Shown here: positions 34,734 to 44,398 of the stretch, piece after piece
Layout: each line of letters starts with the position of its first letter
How positions within the stretch are numbered: the first letter of the stretch is position 1
Source of the DNA: AC-32 sp963765785
GTDB taxonomy: Bacteria > Actinomycetota > Thermoleophilia > Gaiellales > Gaiellaceae
DNA length: 64,000 nt
Assembly (NCBI GenBank): GCA_963765785.1
Contig: CAVXXW010000008.1
Location: 124,001-188,000 of the forward strand
Direction of reading: 5' to 3'
Position numbers and translations under genes: made by a program
The notes under the pieces: model-generated
Told to the model about the DNA's origin: nothing
Database searches by the model: none
Seen by the model: the letters and a program-made list of their open reading frames with translations, nothing else

Positions 34734-36295
34734 TGACGACCGAACCTCTCCAACACAGCCGCCGCTGGAAGACGCTTGCCGTCCTCTCGCTGAGCCTTGT
34801 GATCATCGGGCTCGACAACACGATCCTCAACGTCGCGCTGCCGACCCTGCAGCACGAGTTCGGCGCATCCGCCTCGACGCTGCAGTGGATGGTCGACTCG
34901 TACCTGCTCGTCTTCGCGGGCCTGCTGCTCGTGTTCGGCGTGCTCGGCGACCGCTTTGGACGCAAACGAGCCCTGCAGGCAGGTGTGTCGATCTTCGGTC
35001 TCGCTAGCTTGGCCGCCCTCCTGGCCAACTCGGCCGGCGAGGTAATCGCAGTGCGTGCCGGGATGGGCGTCGGTGCGGCGCTGATCATGCCCGCCACCCT
35101 CTCGATCATCGCCAACGTCTTCACCGGCGAGGAACGCGGCAAGGCGATCGCGATCTGGGCAGCGCTGGCGGCGGTGGGAATCGGGCTCGGCCCGCTCGCC
35201 GGCGGTCTTCTCCTCGAGTACTTCGACTGGTCTTCGATCTTCATGGTCAATGTGCCCTTCGCGTTGGCGGCTCTGCTGCTCGGCATCCGCTACGTGCCTG
35301 AGAGCCGCGACCCCCACCCGGGCTCCTTCGACCTCCTTGGCGCCGCGCTCTCCACAGCCGGTTTCAGCCTCCTCGTCTACGCGATCATCGAGGCGCCGGG
35401 ACAGGGCTGGACGTCCGCGCCGATCCTCGGACTGCTCGTCGTTGCAATCGGGCTGCTCGGCGGCTTCCTCTGGTGGGAGCGCCGGATCGAAGAGCCGATG
35501 CTCGACCTCGACTTCTTCCGAAGCGCCAGCTTCAGCACCGGCACCGCGGCTGTCAGCGTCGCGTTCTTCGTCCTGCTCGGCGGCATCTTCGCGCTGACGC
35601 AGTACCTGCAGTTCGCCCACGGTTTCAGCGCGATCCAGGCGGGCGCGGTCATGAGCCCGATGGCGCTCGGGCTGATGATGGGCGCAGGTTCGTCGAGCCG
35701 AGCCGTCCGGCGACTCGGGCGCGCTCGAGTCGTCGCCATCGGCCTGAGCGCCCTGGCGCTCCTGTTCGGGGCCACCGCGCTCTGGACGGCGGACACGGGC
35801 GTGCCCGTGCTGGTCGCGTGGTTCTTCGCCCTGGCGCTGGCGATGGGATGGGTGATGGCGCCGGCCACTGATGCAGTCGTGGGCGCCGTTCCGGCCGCCA
35901 AGTCCGGCGCCGCCTCCGCGACCAACACCGTCGCGCGCATGGTTTCCGGTGCCCTCGGCGTTGCCGTCCTCGGCTCCCTGATCACCTCGCTCTATTCGAA
36001 CGACCTCCGGGATTCGCTGCCCAGCACGCCGTCGCAGGCCCACGCCGTCGCCGAGAACTCCATCGGTGCCGCGAACGCGATCGCAGCGCACCTGCCCCCG
36101 CAGGCGGCCTCCGAGCTGCTCGCCACGGCGGGCGGCGCGTTCACGAATGCCATGGGGGCCGGCCTCCTGGTCGGCGCCGCGCTGGCCGCTTTAGCCGCGG
36201 TCGCCGTTTTGCGCTTCCTGCCGGCGGGCGACCTCGACACCCGCTCGGTCGCGGATGCGGACGCCGATTCCCTGAACGTCCAACCCCAGAACTGA
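34733..36295 (+). CDS. MFS drug-resistance transporter, DHA2 (EmrB/QacA) family
   Basis: 520 aa with 14 predicted transmembrane helices. Family features: motif in helix 1 LSLVIIGLDNTILNVALPTL, loop 2-3 motif GVLGDRFGRKRALQAG, and the antiporter-like GVGAALIMPATLSIIANVFT region with GPLAGGLLLEYFDW. These export drugs or metabolites in exchange for protons. Followed after 12 bp by the MMPL exporter, consistent with one operon. Confidence 0.92.
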   Translation: MTTEPLQHSRRWKTLAVLSLSLVIIGLDNTILNVALPTLQHEFGASASTLQWMVDSYLLVFAGLLLVFGVLGDRFGRKRALQAGVSIFGLASLAALLANSAGEVIAVRAGMGVGAALIMPATLSIIANVFTGEERGKAIAIWAALAAVGIGLGPLAGGLLLEYFDWSSIFMVNVPFALAALLLGIRYVPESRDPHPGSFDLLGAALSTAGFSLLVYAIIEAPGQGWTSAPILGLLVVAIGLLGGFLWWERRIEEPMLDLDFFRSASFSTGTAAVSVAFFVLLGGIFALTQYLQFAHGFSAIQAGAVMSPMALGLMMGAGSSSRAVRRLGRARVVAIGLSALALLFGATALWTADTGVPVLVAWFFALALAMGWVMAPATDAVVGAVPAAKSGAASATNTVARMVSGALGVAVLGSLITSLYSNDLRDSLPSTPSQAHAVAENSIGAANAIAAHLPPQAASELLATAGGAFTNAMGAGLLVGAALAALAAVAVLRFLPAGDLDTRSVADADADSLNVQPQN

Positions 36296-36307
36296 GAGGA
36301 GCAGCAG

Positions 36308-38557
36308 ATGTCATCCATCCGGCGCTCGAACAACCTCGCGGCTCGCATGGGCCGCTGGAGCGCGACGCACAAGAAGACGGCGATCTTCGGCTGGCTGGCT
36401 TTCGTCGCGGTCGCCTTCATGATCGGTAACACCGTCGGTACGAAGCAGCTCGACCCGAAGAAGTCCGGCACCGGAGAGTCCGGACACGTCGAAGCCGTGC
36501 TCGCTGACGACTTCAAGCAGCCGCAGGGCGACAGTGTCCTGATCCAGAGCAAGACCAAGACGGTCTCCGATCCCGCCTTTCAGGCGGCCATCAGAGACCT
36601 CACGCGGACGGTGGGCGGGATGCCGCAGGTGAAGCGGGTTTACTCACCGCTGACCCGCGGCCACAGTGACCTCGTCTCCGCGGATCGCCACTCGGCGCTC
36701 GTCAGCGTCAATCTGCGCACGACGGACCTCGATAAGGCGAAGACGCTGGACGCGCCCGTGGAGAAGGCGATCATCGCCGCCGAGACACGCCACCCCGGCT
36801 TCGCAATCGAAGAGCTCGGCGTGAACGCCGAGACCCAGCTCGACGGCGCGATCAAGAGCGACTTCAAGAAAGCGGGGTTGTTCTCGGTCCCGATTACTCT
36901 GATCGTCCTGCTCGTCGCCTTCGGTGCCTTGGTAGCCGCAGGACTCCCGTTGTTGCTCGCGCTCACCGCGGTGTTCGGGACGATGGGCCTCCTCGCGCTG
37001 CCGAGCCAGCTGATGCCGCTCGACCAGGACATCGGCGTGGTCGTCCTGCTGATCGGCCTCGCCGTCGGCGTCGACTACTCGCTCTTTTATCTCAAGCGCC
37101 ACCGCGAAGAGCGTGCCGCCGGTCGCAGCGACCGCGCCGCGCTCGAGGCGGCCGCGGCAACCTCCGGACGCTCCGTCCTCATCTCGGGGCTGACGGTCAT
37201 GGTCGCCATGGCCGGGATGCTGTTCACCGGCGACAAGACCTTCATGGGCTTCGGCGTCGCAACGACGATCGTCGTCGCGGTCGCGGTGCTCGGCTCCCTG
37301 ACCGTCCTGCCGGCGACGCTGGCAGCCCTGGGCGGGAAGGTCGACAAGGGCGGCCTGCCGTTCCTGCACAACCGCTCCCAGACTGATGGCGGCGGCAGGT
37401 TCTGGAACGCAATCGTCAGCCGCGTCCTCGGCCACCCGCTCATCTCGGCCATCGCCGCGACCGCGTTCCTGCTCGCGATCGCCGCGCCCGCCGTGCAGCT
37501 GCGCATGGCTGCGCCGGGGTTCGACACGCTCCCGCAGAACCTGTCGGCGGTGCAGACCTACAACAAGGTGCAGAGGGCATTCCCCGGCGACGTGAACTCG
37601 GCGCAGATTCTCGTCAAGACCGAACACGCGCATGGTGCGGCGGCCACGAAGGCGATCGCCGCGCTCGAGCGGCAGGCGATCGCCACCGGCGAGTTCTCCA
37701 CCCCCACGAACGTCGACTATTCGAGCGACGGCACGATCGCCCTCGTCTCGATCGGGATGCAGGGCGAAGGCGTGGACGCGAAGGCCGTGCATGCGCTCGA
37801 GACACTGCGAGGAACCGTGATTCCGGCGACTGTCGGCAAGCTCGACGGCTCGGACGTCGGCGTCACCGGCCAGACGGCGAGCGAGCTCGACTCGAACCGG
37901 CAGATGAAGAGCGCCGCGCCGCTCGTGTTCGCGTTCGTGTTGTCACTCGCCTTCCTGCTGATGCTGCTCACGTTCCGGTCGGTCGTGATCGCTATCAAGG
38001 CAGTGCTGCTGAACCTGCTCTCGGTCGCGGCCGCGTACGGAGCGCTCGTGTTGGTCTTCCAGCACGGCTGGGGCAAGGGCCTGCTCGGCTTCAGCGTCAC
38101 GCCCGGCGGGGTGATCGGCTTCCTTCCGATCTTCCTCTTCGTGATCCTGTTCGGGCTCTCGATGGACTACCACGTGTTCATCCTCAGCCGGGTTCGGGAG
38201 GCGCACGATCGAGGCATGTCGACCGACGAGTCGGTCAGATACGGCATCAGCACGACCGCCGGTGTCGTGACGAGCGCCGCGCTCGTCATGGTCGGCGTCT
38301 TCTCGATCTTCGCGACGCTGCAGTTCATGTTCCTGAAGGAGTTCGGCGTCGGTCTCGCCGTCGCCGTCCTCGTCGACGCGACGATCGTCAGAGCCGTGCT
38401 CCTGCCGGCCTCGATGAAGCTGCTCGGCGAGTGGAACTGGTATCTGCCCCGCTGGCTCGAGTGGCTGCCACGGCTCGGGCATGAAGGCTCGGAGCAGACC
38501 GCCCAGGCGGAGCCGCCTGCCGTCGCACCGGCGATGCCTCGGCCCGCAGACGCCTAG
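36308..38557 (+). CDS. MMPL-family (RND superfamily) exporter
   Basis: 749 aa, 12 transmembrane helices in two bundles. The proton-relay helices carry VGVDYSLFYLKRHREERAAG and GLSMDYHVFILSRVREAHD, and two extracytoplasmic loops lie at about 50-190 and 420-560. The layout is nearly the same as the exporter at 9313-11544. GAGGAGCAGCAG precedes the ATG. A strong hairpin 14 bp after the stop probably ends or attenuates the transcript. Confidence 0.93.
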   Translation: MSSIRRSNNLAARMGRWSATHKKTAIFGWLAFVAVAFMIGNTVGTKQLDPKKSGTGESGHVEAVLADDFKQPQGDSVLIQSKTKTVSDPAFQAAIRDLTRTVGGMPQVKRVYSPLTRGHSDLVSADRHSALVSVNLRTTDLDKAKTLDAPVEKAIIAAETRHPGFAIEELGVNAETQLDGAIKSDFKKAGLFSVPITLIVLLVAFGALVAAGLPLLLALTAVFGTMGLLALPSQLMPLDQDIGVVVLLIGLAVGVDYSLFYLKRHREERAAGRSDRAALEAAAATSGRSVLISGLTVMVAMAGMLFTGDKTFMGFGVATTIVVAVAVLGSLTVLPATLAALGGKVDKGGLPFLHNRSQTDGGGRFWNAIVSRVLGHPLISAIAATAFLLAIAAPAVQLRMAAPGFDTLPQNLSAVQTYNKVQRAFPGDVNSAQILVKTEHAHGAAATKAIAALERQAIATGEFSTPTNVDYSSDGTIALVSIGMQGEGVDAKAVHALETLRGTVIPATVGKLDGSDVGVTGQTASELDSNRQMKSAAPLVFAFVLSLAFLLMLLTFRSVVIAIKAVLLNLLSVAAAYGALVLVFQHGWGKGLLGFSVTPGGVIGFLPIFLFVILFGLSMDYHVFILSRVREAHDRGMSTDESVRYGISTTAGVVTSAALVMVGVFSIFATLQFMFLKEFGVGLAVAVLVDATIVRAVLLPASMKLLGEWNWYLPRWLEWLPRLGHEGSEQTAQAEPPAVAPAMPRPADA

Positions 38558-38570
38558 CCCCTCCCAACCC

Positions 38571-38602
38571 GCGCAGCCGCGGTCCCCGGACCGCGGCTGC
38601 GC
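38571..38602 (+). terminator. Strong hairpin after the MMPL exporter
   Basis: Perfect 15-bp arms GCGCAGCCGCGGTCC and GGACCGCGGCTGCGC with a 2-base centre, 14 bp after the MMPL stop. No T-run. Confidence 0.75.
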
Positions 38603-38644
38603 CACTCGTCACGGCTTCCCCATACCGGATTGGAGGAACGGCAG

Positions 38645-39964
38645 ATGCGCTCACGCTCGCTCGACAGCTCCGAAAGCATCGTCCGCCCCTTCGACACCAT
38701 CCGAGGTCGAGTCGGAGGTGCCAGCCTGGAAACGGTGGTCGCCTATGGCGCAACAGCCGCGATCGCCCTGCACGTGCTCGACGACAACTTCCTGCAACCG
38801 GAGCCCGGTACCTCCGCCACCGGTCACCTCGCCAGCGGTCTCGTGCCGCTCGCCGTGCTGCTGGCCTTCATGTTCGGCTACACGCATCTCCGCGCCGGGC
38901 TGAGGGCGGCGCTCGCCATCACTCTCGGCCTGTTCGCGATCGTCGCGGGAGCCGGCGAGGCTGGTTACTACACCCTCACCGTCGGCCCCTCGGGCGACGA
39001 CTACACGGGCCTGCTCACCATCCTCGCCGGAGTCGTGCTCGTCGCTCTCGGCGCCACGACGCTCTGGAGGTCCAGACGCACTGACGACCGCCGCCCACTC
39101 CGGTATCTGCGCCGGCTGGCTCTGACCGCGCTCGCGGTCGTCGGTGCCTACGTCGTCCTTCTTCCCTTCTCGCTCTCGTACGTGTTCACCCACTCGGCCC
39201 GCGCCGTCGTTCCGCAAGCACACCTGGGAGTGGCCTACGAGAACGTGAGCTTCCGGACGACGGACGGCCTGACGCTAAAGGGCTGGTACGTGCCCTCCAA
39301 GAACCACGCCGCGGTGATCGCAGCCCCTGGCCGGGCCGGCTCACAGCGGCCGGCGCGGCTGCTCGCCCGCCACGGCTACGGCGTGCTGCTCTTCGACCGC
39401 CGCGGCGAAGGCGAGAGCGAAGGAGACCCGAACGCCTTCGGCTGGGCGGCCGACAAGGACCTCGAGGCTGCCGTCGCCTACCTGCAGCATCGAGGCGACG
39501 TCGAGCGCGACCGGATCGGCGGGATCGGCCTCTCGGTCGGCGGCGAGACGCTGCTCCAGACAGCCGCCGAAGCGGACGGTCTCAAGGCAGTGGTCGCCGA
39601 CGGGGCAGGCTCCCGCTCGGTCCGGGAAGAGCTGATTCGGACCGGATCGTCGAAATGGGGCGAGATCCCGACGTCGCTGATCATCACCGGCGGGACGATG
39701 CTGTTCGGCAATCAGGCGCCGCCGCCGAACCTGAGGAGCATCGTCGGCCGCATCGCGCCGCGACCGGTGTTCTTCATCTACGGGCAGCACGACCAGCCCA
39801 ACGTACGAGAGCTGACGCCCGGCTACTACGCGGCCGCAAGCCGGCCGAAGGCGATCTGGGAGGTCACCGGCGCAGGGCACACGGGCGGCATCGAAGCCCA
39901 ACCGCGCCAGTACGAGCAGCGCGTGATCGCGTTCTTCGACCGCGCCCTGCTGAGGACGCCATGA
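38645..39964 (+). CDS. Membrane-anchored alpha/beta hydrolase
   Basis: 439 aa. Four or five N-terminal helices (about 30-195) anchor a C-terminal alpha/beta hydrolase domain. The nucleophile elbow is GIGLSVGGETLLQ (G-x-S-x-G), the oxyanion segment precedes FDRRGEGESEGD, and the catalytic His is likely in TGAGHTGGIEAQPRQY. Substrate unknown; esterase or peptidase-like activity at the membrane surface is plausible. GGAGG lies 8 bases before ATG 38645. It may be expressed with the neighbouring exporters. Confidence 0.85.
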   Translation: MRSRSLDSSESIVRPFDTIRGRVGGASLETVVAYGATAAIALHVLDDNFLQPEPGTSATGHLASGLVPLAVLLAFMFGYTHLRAGLRAALAITLGLFAIVAGAGEAGYYTLTVGPSGDDYTGLLTILAGVVLVALGATTLWRSRRTDDRRPLRYLRRLALTALAVVGAYVVLLPFSLSYVFTHSARAVVPQAHLGVAYENVSFRTTDGLTLKGWYVPSKNHAAVIAAPGRAGSQRPARLLARHGYGVLLFDRRGEGESEGDPNAFGWAADKDLEAAVAYLQHRGDVERDRIGGIGLSVGGETLLQTAAEADGLKAVVADGAGSRSVREELIRTGSSKWGEIPTSLIITGGTMLFGNQAPPPNLRSIVGRIAPRPVFFIYGQHDQPNVRELTPGYYAAASRPKAIWEVTGAGHTGGIEAQPRQYEQRVIAFFDRALLRTP

Positions 39965-39967
39965 AAG

Positions 39968-40000
39968 ATCAGGGTGGCGGATCAGGGTGTGGTCCCGATG
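39968..40000 (+). repeat. GATCAGGGTG tandem element, copy 2 (family B)
   Basis: ATCAGGGTG at 39968 and 39981, again 13 bp apart, followed by TGGTCCCGATG. It mirrors copy 1 at 34133 and lies just before the ABC ATPase gene. Confidence 0.65.
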
Positions 40001-40067
40001 CCCCGTCGCCGCCTCCGCGGCACGCTCGCGATGTGCAGTCCTGTTGTCCCAACGAGAGCGAGATGTC

Positions 40068-40856
40068 ATGAGAGCGTTCAATTCAACGGCCGTCGCCTTG
40101 GTCGAGGAGCCGTCGCACGAGACGAGCAGTGGCACCGCGGCAGTCGAGCTCGAGGCCGTGTCGATGGTCTACGGCTCGAACGGGAACAAGGTGTCGGCGC
40201 TCGACGCCGTCAGCCTCACGTTCGCGAGCGGGACGTTCACCGCGGTCATGGGGCCTTCGGGCTCGGGCAAGACGACGCTGCTGCAATCGGCCTCGGGCCT
40301 CATCCGACCAACGAAAGGCACTGTGCGCATCGGCGGGCGTTCGCTCGGAGAGATGAACGAACGTCAGCTCGCGATCCTGCGGCGACAGCACGTGGGCTTC
40401 GTCTTTCAGGACTTCAGCCTCCTGCCCGCCCTCACCGCGGAGCAGAACGTCTCCCTGCCGCTCCGCCTCGACGGGCGTAGCGTGAAGAGCGCAACCGTGC
40501 GCGACGCGCTCGGCCGCGTCGGGCTCGGCGATCGTCTGCGCCATCGCCCCGCACAGCTCTCGGGAGGCCAGCAGCAACGCGTCGCAATCGCGCGCGCGCT
40601 GGTCAGCCAACCGGACGTGCTCTTCGCCGACGAGCCCACCGGCGCGCTCGACCTTCAGAGCCGCGGGGAAGTGCTCGAGCTGCTTCGCGAGTCGGTCGAT
40701 CGCTGGAGCCAGACGCTCGTGATGGTCACTCACGACCCAACGGCCGCAGCCTGGGCCGACCGGGTCGTTTTTCTCGCGGACGGCCGGTTCGCCGGCGAGC
40801 TCCAGTCCCCGACCGTCGAAGCGGTCGCCCTGCGCATGACCGAGCTGGACGACTGA
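40068..40856 (+). CDS. ABC transporter ATPase, MacB/LolD type
   Basis: 262 aa cytoplasmic ATPase. Walker A is MGPSGSGKTTLLQ, Q-loop FVFQDFSLLP, signature LSGGQQQRVAIARAL, Walker B VLFADEPTGALDL, H-loop MVTHDPTAA. The TGALD switch and the short length are typical of MacB/LolD subunits that drive an FtsX-like permease, here encoded next with a TGATG overlap. ATG 40068 has a GAGCGAG site upstream. Likely exports a peptide, lipid or antibiotic, or works on cell-envelope factors. Confidence 0.92.
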   Translation: MRAFNSTAVALVEEPSHETSSGTAAVELEAVSMVYGSNGNKVSALDAVSLTFASGTFTAVMGPSGSGKTTLLQSASGLIRPTKGTVRIGGRSLGEMNERQLAILRRQHVGFVFQDFSLLPALTAEQNVSLPLRLDGRSVKSATVRDALGRVGLGDRLRHRPAQLSGGQQQRVAIARALVSQPDVLFADEPTGALDLQSRGEVLELLRESVDRWSQTLVMVTHDPTAAAWADRVVFLADGRFAGELQSPTVEAVALRMTELDD

Positions 40857-43352
40857 TGCTACGCCTCGCGTTCTCAACCGTGCGCGTGCGCTGGCCGGCC
40901 CTGGCCGGGGCATTCGTGGCTCTAACGGTCGGCGTCGCACTTGCTGCCGTCACCGCGTCTCTCATGTCCAGCGCGTTGTCGGCTTCGAGCGCCGGACGCT
41001 TCGCTCGCGCCGACGCGGTCGTGAGCGCAAACGGCGCGATCGCGCTCGGAACGGGCGACCAGGCCGGCACCGTCGACCCGCAGCCGCGGCCGCCCATGAG
41101 CGACACGGTCATCGCGAGAGTCCAAGCCGTCAGCGGTGTTCGTGAGGCGGTGGGGGACGTCGCGTTCTTCGCAACAGCGCAGGACGCGAGCGGCGGTGAG
41201 CTCGCCGCGTCGGGTGTCAAGCGGTCGCTCGGCCACGGCTGGTCGAGCTCGCGGCTGACGCCGTACATGTTGGCGGAGGGAGCCGCACCAAGGGACGCGG
41301 GCGAGATCGTCGTCGAGCGCCGGCTGGGCGCTCGAGTCGGCGAGCAGCTGCGCGTAACGACGCCCGCGGGCGCGAGGACCTTTCGCGTCAGCGGCCTCGT
41401 CGATACCCACGGTGCGGGCGACCGGACGCAGGCCGCGCTGTTCTTCGAAGATGGGGTGGCGCGGCATCTCGCGCTCCTGGGCGGTCGCGTCAACGCAGTG
41501 GGCGTGCTCGCCCGTGGCGGCGTCGACCCCGCACGTTTGGTCGACCGGCTGCAGAAGACGCTCGGTGGCGGCTACAAGGTCGCGGGGCGGAGTGAAGCCT
41601 CGACAGCGGACGCCGGCGATCCTCGCGCCGATCAGCGTGAGACGACGATCGTCGTGATGGCGATGCTGACCAGCAACGGAGGCGCCGTCACGGTCTTCGT
41701 CGTCGCCGGCATCTTCGGGCTGATGATCGCCCAGCGCCGCCGTGAGCTTGCCCTCTTCCGCGCGGTCGGAGCCAGCCCGGGCCAGGTCCGGCGGATGATC
41801 GCCGCAGAAGCCTTCGTTGTCGCCATCTTGGCGGGTGTCGTCGGCTGCGTCGCCGGAGTCCTCGCTGCCCGTCCGATCGCCTCGATGCTCGTCGACCGCG
41901 GGATTGCGCCCGATGGGCTCCGGCCGGATGCAGGGCTCGTGCCGATGGCCGTAGCCTTCTCGATCGGGCTCGTCCTGGCCGAGAGTGCGGTGATCGCGGC
42001 GGCATTTCGCGCTGGCCGCGTCCGTGCGGGTGAGGCGCTTCGCGATGAATCGCTCGGCCGCGAGCGCCTCGGGATCGCCCGCAGCCTGCTCGGCCTGGGG
42101 ATCGTGGCCGTTGCGGCGACCGCGCTTTCACTCGCCGACGGCCTCCCATTCACCGTGATCGTCGTGCCGACCGCCATCGTGCTCGCGATCGGGGTAGCGC
42201 TGCTCGGCCCCACTGTGCTCGCCGTCCCGGCCGGCCTGCTCTCCCGGCCTCTTCGACGGCTGGGCGCGACCGGCCTGCTCGCGAGCACGTCGATGTCGAG
42301 CGGGCGGCGCAGGGTGAGTGCCGTCGCGGCCTCGATTGCGCTCGTCGTGGCGATCGGCGGCAGTCCAGGCGGTCCTGTCGGCCAGCTCGCAGGCGGCGGC
42401 GCAGCACGAAGCATCCGAGCGCCTCAGCGCCGGCCAGGTGCTCGTCTCGGACGGCCCCGGACTGCCGTCGTCGCTCGAGCCGGCTATCCGCCGACTGCCG
42501 GGCGTGAGGGGCGCTGTAGGAGTCCTCCCGCTCGACGTCTACATCATGAACCGGGGGCTCGAGAACAACGGCGTTCCGAGGATCGCCGCCGGAATCGACG
42601 TGCAGCACTCCGGGGGACTGCTCGACCTCGGCGTGCGCAAAGGCTCCCTCGCCCGCGTGCGCGGGAACACGATCGCAATCAGCACGCAGATGGCCCGCGA
42701 CACCCACCTGGGCGTCGGAGACACCCTTCGCCTACGGCTCCCCGACGGCACCGATGCCCAGGTTCGCGTTGGGGCGTTGTATCGGTGGTCCGATGCTCTC
42801 GGCGACCTTGTCCTGGGAGCCGCCTTCGCACAGCGGCACTCCGTCGGCGGTCTCGACGATGCCATCTACGTCGCGGGAGGCACGAGTGCGCTCCGTCAGC
42901 TCGCCGAGCGCGTGCCGGCAGCGGTCGTGCTCAGTCGCAGCGAGTACCTCCGTGGAGTCGACTCGGCGCAGCAAAAGCAAGCCTGGATCGTGTGGCTGCT
43001 GATCGTGCTCGTCGCTGGGTACGCCGCGATCGCGCTCGTGAACACGGCGGCGATGGCCATAGCGGATCGACGCCCCGAGATTCGCCTGGTTCGTCTCGTC
43101 GGCGCGACGCGCGGCCAAGTCCTCCGGATGATCACCTGGGAAGCCGTGCTGACCACCGCCATCGGCCTCGCCGCAGGCGGAGCGATCGTCGCAGCCGTCG
43201 TGTGGAGACTCCCGGCGACGCAGCCGGACTGGAGAATCGTCGTGCCCACGCACCTGTGCGCGCTCCTCTTCGCCGGCGCAGCGCTCATCTCGATGATCGC
43301 CGGAATCGCGCCGACGCTGGTCGCCCTCAGACGGCCGGTTACCAGCCGCTGA
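40856..43352 (+). pseudogene. FtsX/MacB-like ABC permease, interrupted by a frameshift near 42.37 kb
   Basis: About 830 residues when joined. The first frame gives an N-terminal helix (ALAGAFVALTVGVALAAVTA), a large extracytoplasmic domain, and three FtsX helices starting AMLTSNGGAVTVFVVAGIFG and including RRRELALFRAVGASPGQVRR. Near residue 505 (IALVVAIGG) it goes out of frame; the next frame resumes with VQAVLSASSQAAAQHEASER and a second periplasmic domain, ending with a matching helix set containing RRPEIRLVRLVGATRGQVLR. One extra base explains the break. Either a broken gene or a sequence error; the ATPase partner just upstream is intact. Confidence 0.8.
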
Positions 43353-43604
43353 TGAGCTCCCCGGAGGAACCGCTTGCATCGGACAGCGAAAGCCTCGCTC
43401 GGCGAGCAGTCTCTGCGCCGTGACGCATCGGGCCGCCCGGCCCGATTCATCGACGCGACGCTTCACCACAACCTCGCGTCCATCGGCAAGCCGAACACCA
43501 ACAACCTCGGACAGATACCCAGCGACGAACAGAACCTCCACCGTCCCGGCTCCCAGAAAGGCTCGACACCACCGGTCAACCCACGACGGAAGCTCATGCA
43601 TCAC
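43350..43604 (-). pseudogene. N-terminal fragment of an aminoglycoside-phosphotransferase-like kinase
   Basis: About 85 codons from an ATG read like the start of an APH-fold kinase: MHELPSWVDRWCRAFLGAGT, then VEVLFVAGYLSEVVGVRLAD and GREVVVKRR (the ATP-binding Lys), continuing to AERGFRCP. The similarity ends where the frame enters the 3' end of the ABC permease gene on the other strand. The catalytic loop and the rest of the kinase are absent, so this is a truncated gene marking a recombination junction. Confidence 0.55.
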
Positions 43605-43730
43605 CAGGTCACCCCGCGAAGCCTACGAAGCGCGACTTCTGCCGCGAGGCACTCGCCTGCGCGAGTGTTCGCGCGGACCCCTGAACTCAGTCGCGTTCCT
43701 GATGAATCCATCGATCGCCAGAATGGGATC

Positions 43731-44318
43731 GTGGGGGATGCCCCGGAGCTGATGGTGCGCGATGCAGCACACTGGCGCGCTTGGTTGGCGAAGCACCATG
43801 ATTCCTCGGCGGGGATATGGCTCGTGCTGGCCAAGAAGAAGACGGTCCAACCGACCAGTCTCAACCACGATCAAGCGCTTGAAGAGGCACTGTGCCACGG
43901 CTGGATCGACGGCCAACTCCGCGGCCGCGACGCCGGCACCTACTACCAGCGCTTCAGTCGCCGCCGCAGGCGCAGCGCCTGGTCGAAACGGAACATCGAG
44001 ATCGCGGAGCGGTTGATCGCAGCAGGTCGCATGCATCCAGCCGGGATCGCCGAGCTGGAGAGTGCGAGAGCCGACGGTCGAAGCGAAGCCGCCTACGCGG
44101 GCTCTGCCAGCATCGAGGTGCCTGACGATCTCGGCGCTGCACTGGCCGCCGAGCCGAAAGCGCTCGCAATGTTCGAGAACCTGAGCCGCCAGAACCGCTA
44201 CGCGATCCTCTATCGGATCAGTACCGCCAAACGAGCGGAAACGCGAGAACGCAGAATCATGCAGTTCGTCGAAATGCTGGCCCGCGGCGAGACGATCTAC
44301 CCACAGAAACGCACCTGA
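43731..44318 (+). CDS. YdeI-family protein (OmpD-associated / bacteriocin-protection type)
   Basis: About 195 aa. The family pattern is clear: HWRAWLAKHHDSSAGIWLVL, then LNHDQALEEALCHGWIDGQL and the YYQRFSRRRRRSAWSKRNIE block, ending in AKRAETRERRIMQFVEMLAR. YdeI proteins are small cytoplasmic proteins of uncertain function linked to resistance to polymyxin and bacteriocins. GTG 43731 is chosen; ATG 43752 is an alternative. An upstream open stretch is unlikely to be translated. A family A repeat follows 25 bp after the stop. Confidence 0.82.
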   Translation: MGDAPELMVRDAAHWRAWLAKHHDSSAGIWLVLAKKKTVQPTSLNHDQALEEALCHGWIDGQLRGRDAGTYYQRFSRRRRRSAWSKRNIEIAERLIAAGRMHPAGIAELESARADGRSEAAYAGSASIEVPDDLGAALAAEPKALAMFENLSRQNRYAILYRISTAKRAETRERRIMQFVEMLARGETIYPQKRT

Positions 44319-44343
44319 TCAACGATCAGGCGTCAGGTCTGAT

Positions 44344-44374
44344 GCCTGGGCCAGCGTGCGGAAATGTCACTCGA
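44344..44374 (+). repeat. Dispersed intergenic repeat, family A
   Basis: GCCTGGGCCAGCGTGCGGAA followed by ATGTCACTCGA. One of the best-preserved copies; 25 bp after the YdeI stop. Confidence 0.85.
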
Positions 44375-44398
44375 CGGATCGTGCCCAGCCTGAGCGCG

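Noticed and set aside
34655..36091. Minus-strand open frame of 478 codons opposite the MFS transporter
   Set aside because: Antisense shadow; the MFS protein on the plus strand has clear family motifs.
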